Shown in pieces: positions 5,697-5,993 of a stretch of DNA of 5,993 nucleotides; positions within the stretch are counted from its first letter, which is position 1, and each line of letters begins with the position of its first letter. The translations under genes were made by a program, and so were the position numbers. The stretch is from DHVE2 group archaeon (GTDB lineage: Archaea > Thermoplasmatota > Thermoplasmata > Thermoplasmatales > Aciduliprofundaceae): assembly GCA_027056155.1 (NCBI GenBank), contig JALULR010000238.1:1-5993 (forward strand). Direction: 5' to 3'. The notes beneath the pieces are model-generated. The model had not been told where the DNA came from. It made no database searches and was given only the letters and a program-made list of their open reading frames with translations.

Positions 5697-5740
5697 TGCT
5701 CTGCTCTTGCTCTTTGTGCCCACATGCCTACAAATGCTCT
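5697..5740. repeat. Four copies of TGCTCT in an intergenic stretch
   Basis: TGCTCT occurs at 5697-5702, 5702-5707, 5708-5713 and 5735-5740. The first three are back to back. They lie upstream of the KaiC operon promoter, where repeated short motifs could be regulator sites, but low-complexity drift is equally possible. Confidence 0.4.
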
Positions 5741-5768
5741 TTATCTAAAACATTCGCACAAGTGGGCA
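5717..5768. repeat. Inverted repeat with TGCCCAC arms in the gap between the KaiC operon and the transposase
   Basis: TGCCCAC at 5717-5723 pairs with GTGGGCA at 5762-5768. Allowing one mismatch the arms extend to 10 bases (9 of 10), with a 32-base loop. The whole gap 5608-5827 has no supportable gene. The repeat could be a regulator site, a small RNA hairpin or part of the insertion target; nothing in the sequence decides between these. Confidence 0.4.
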
Positions 5769-5775
5769 TGGAGAT

Positions 5776-5993
5776 TGTGTAGTCCTGAAATTATTTCCCA
5801 GTATTAGAGATTTGCTTTTCATATTTCTCACCATCTAAATAATCGTACGGCAATTCCAAGTTTAGACTCAACGGGCAACTTTCTCCAAAATGCTTCTTCT
5901 GGAGTTTCAAGATCATTATATTTCCATCCGAGTGATTCGTGTGGACGCACTTTTTTGTACCACTCTGCAAATTCTTCAAAAGAGGAAAAATCA
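5776..5993 (-). mobile_element. 3' end of an insertion sequence (boundary estimated, other end outside window)
   Basis: The transposase C-terminus at 5828-5993 implies an insertion sequence that enters the window from the right. Its left boundary is not proven. The stretch from about 5776 (TGTGTAGTCCTGAAATTATT), beginning with TGT and lying about 50 bases beyond the transposase stop, is a reasonable terminal inverted repeat candidate. The matching end would lie to the right of the window. Confidence 0.5.
5828..5993 (-). CDS. DDE (rve/integrase-core) transposase, C-terminal 54 residues (partial)
   Basis: The minus strand is open from the right edge to a TGA at 5828-5830. The 54 residues contain FEEFAEWYKKVRPHESLGW, followed by LETPEEAFWRKLP and ending VRLFRW. 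The pattern 'W Y...RPH.SLG...ETP.EAF' is the hallmark of the C-terminus of rve-type transposases (IS481/IS3-like and related archaeal elements). The catalytic residues, including the last Glu, would lie upstream, outside the window, so it cannot be said whether the gene is intact. The first whole codon in the window is GAT at 5990-5992. A longer-looking overlapping frame at 5791-5979 is only its shadow. Confidence 0.85.
   Translation of the reverse strand, partial: DFSSFEEFAEWYKKVRPHESLGWKYNDLETPEEAFWRKLPVESKLGIAVRLFRW

Noticed and set aside
5641..5757. ATTCGCA appearing twice (5641 and 5752), considered as an attachment-site or target duplication
   Set aside because: Only 7 bases long and neither copy borders the estimated end of the insertion sequence, so it is likely chance.
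5791..5979. Open frame of 62 codons on the minus strand near the right edge
   Set aside because: The overlapping frame ending at 5828 gives a clear transposase C-terminus (VRPHESL, ETPEEAF), so this frame is a shadow.

Overview
The window looks archaeal, most likely euryarchaeal. It contains a full-length TiaS (tRNA-Ile2 agmatidine synthetase), an enzyme found in archaea. It also has two KaiC/RAD55-type RecA-fold ATPase genes in one operon, AT-rich TATA-like boxes 22-37 nt before starts or ribosome sites, at least two genes that look leaderless, and oligo-T terminators. Moderate AT richness and protein style suggest a Thermoplasmata/DHVE2-like (Aciduliprofundum-type) lineage. That lineage call is an impression and was not tested.

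Layout. (1) Bases 1-765, minus strand: the first 255 residues of a protein with an N-terminal globular domain resembling archaeal DUF2226, followed by a long charged coiled coil that runs off the left edge. (2) Bases 766-893: a divergent promoter region. (3) Bases 894-1445, plus: a small membrane protein with a Pro/Tyr/Gln-rich cytoplasmic-type tail and three transmembrane segments, ending in an oligo-T terminator. (4) Bases 1442-2752, minus: tiaS, tail to tail with the membrane gene (4-base overlap) and starting at GTG just after a TATA box. (5) Bases 2753-2885: a second divergent promoter region. (6) Bases 2886-3488, plus: a Trp-rich, cysteine-free soluble protein of unknown function. (7) Bases 5607 down to 3478, minus: a tight four-gene operon. 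(8) Bases 5608-5827: a non-coding stretch with an inverted repeat and short direct repeats. (9) Bases 5828-5993, minus: the C-terminus of a DDE (rve-type) transposase running off the right edge.

The four-gene operon is the most interesting part. In transcription order it encodes a KaiC-like protein whose P-loop Lys/Thr and catalytic Glu pair are all replaced, a KaiC-like ATPase with these residues intact, a small protein with a possible winged-helix C-terminus, and a small four-cysteine zinc-ribbon-like protein. Gaps are 5, 12 and 4 bases, and each downstream gene has a Shine-Dalgarno site overlapping or close to the preceding stop. A plausible reading is an active/pseudo-ATPase pair working with a nucleic-acid- or protein-binding adaptor pair. 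The function is unknown, and the grouping is an inference from gene order.

Start choice needs care here. In two genes the in-frame GTG that gives the longest reading frame is actually part of the Shine-Dalgarno sequence (GGTGA), and the real start is an ATG 9 bases downstream. No rRNA, tRNA or CRISPR array was seen.
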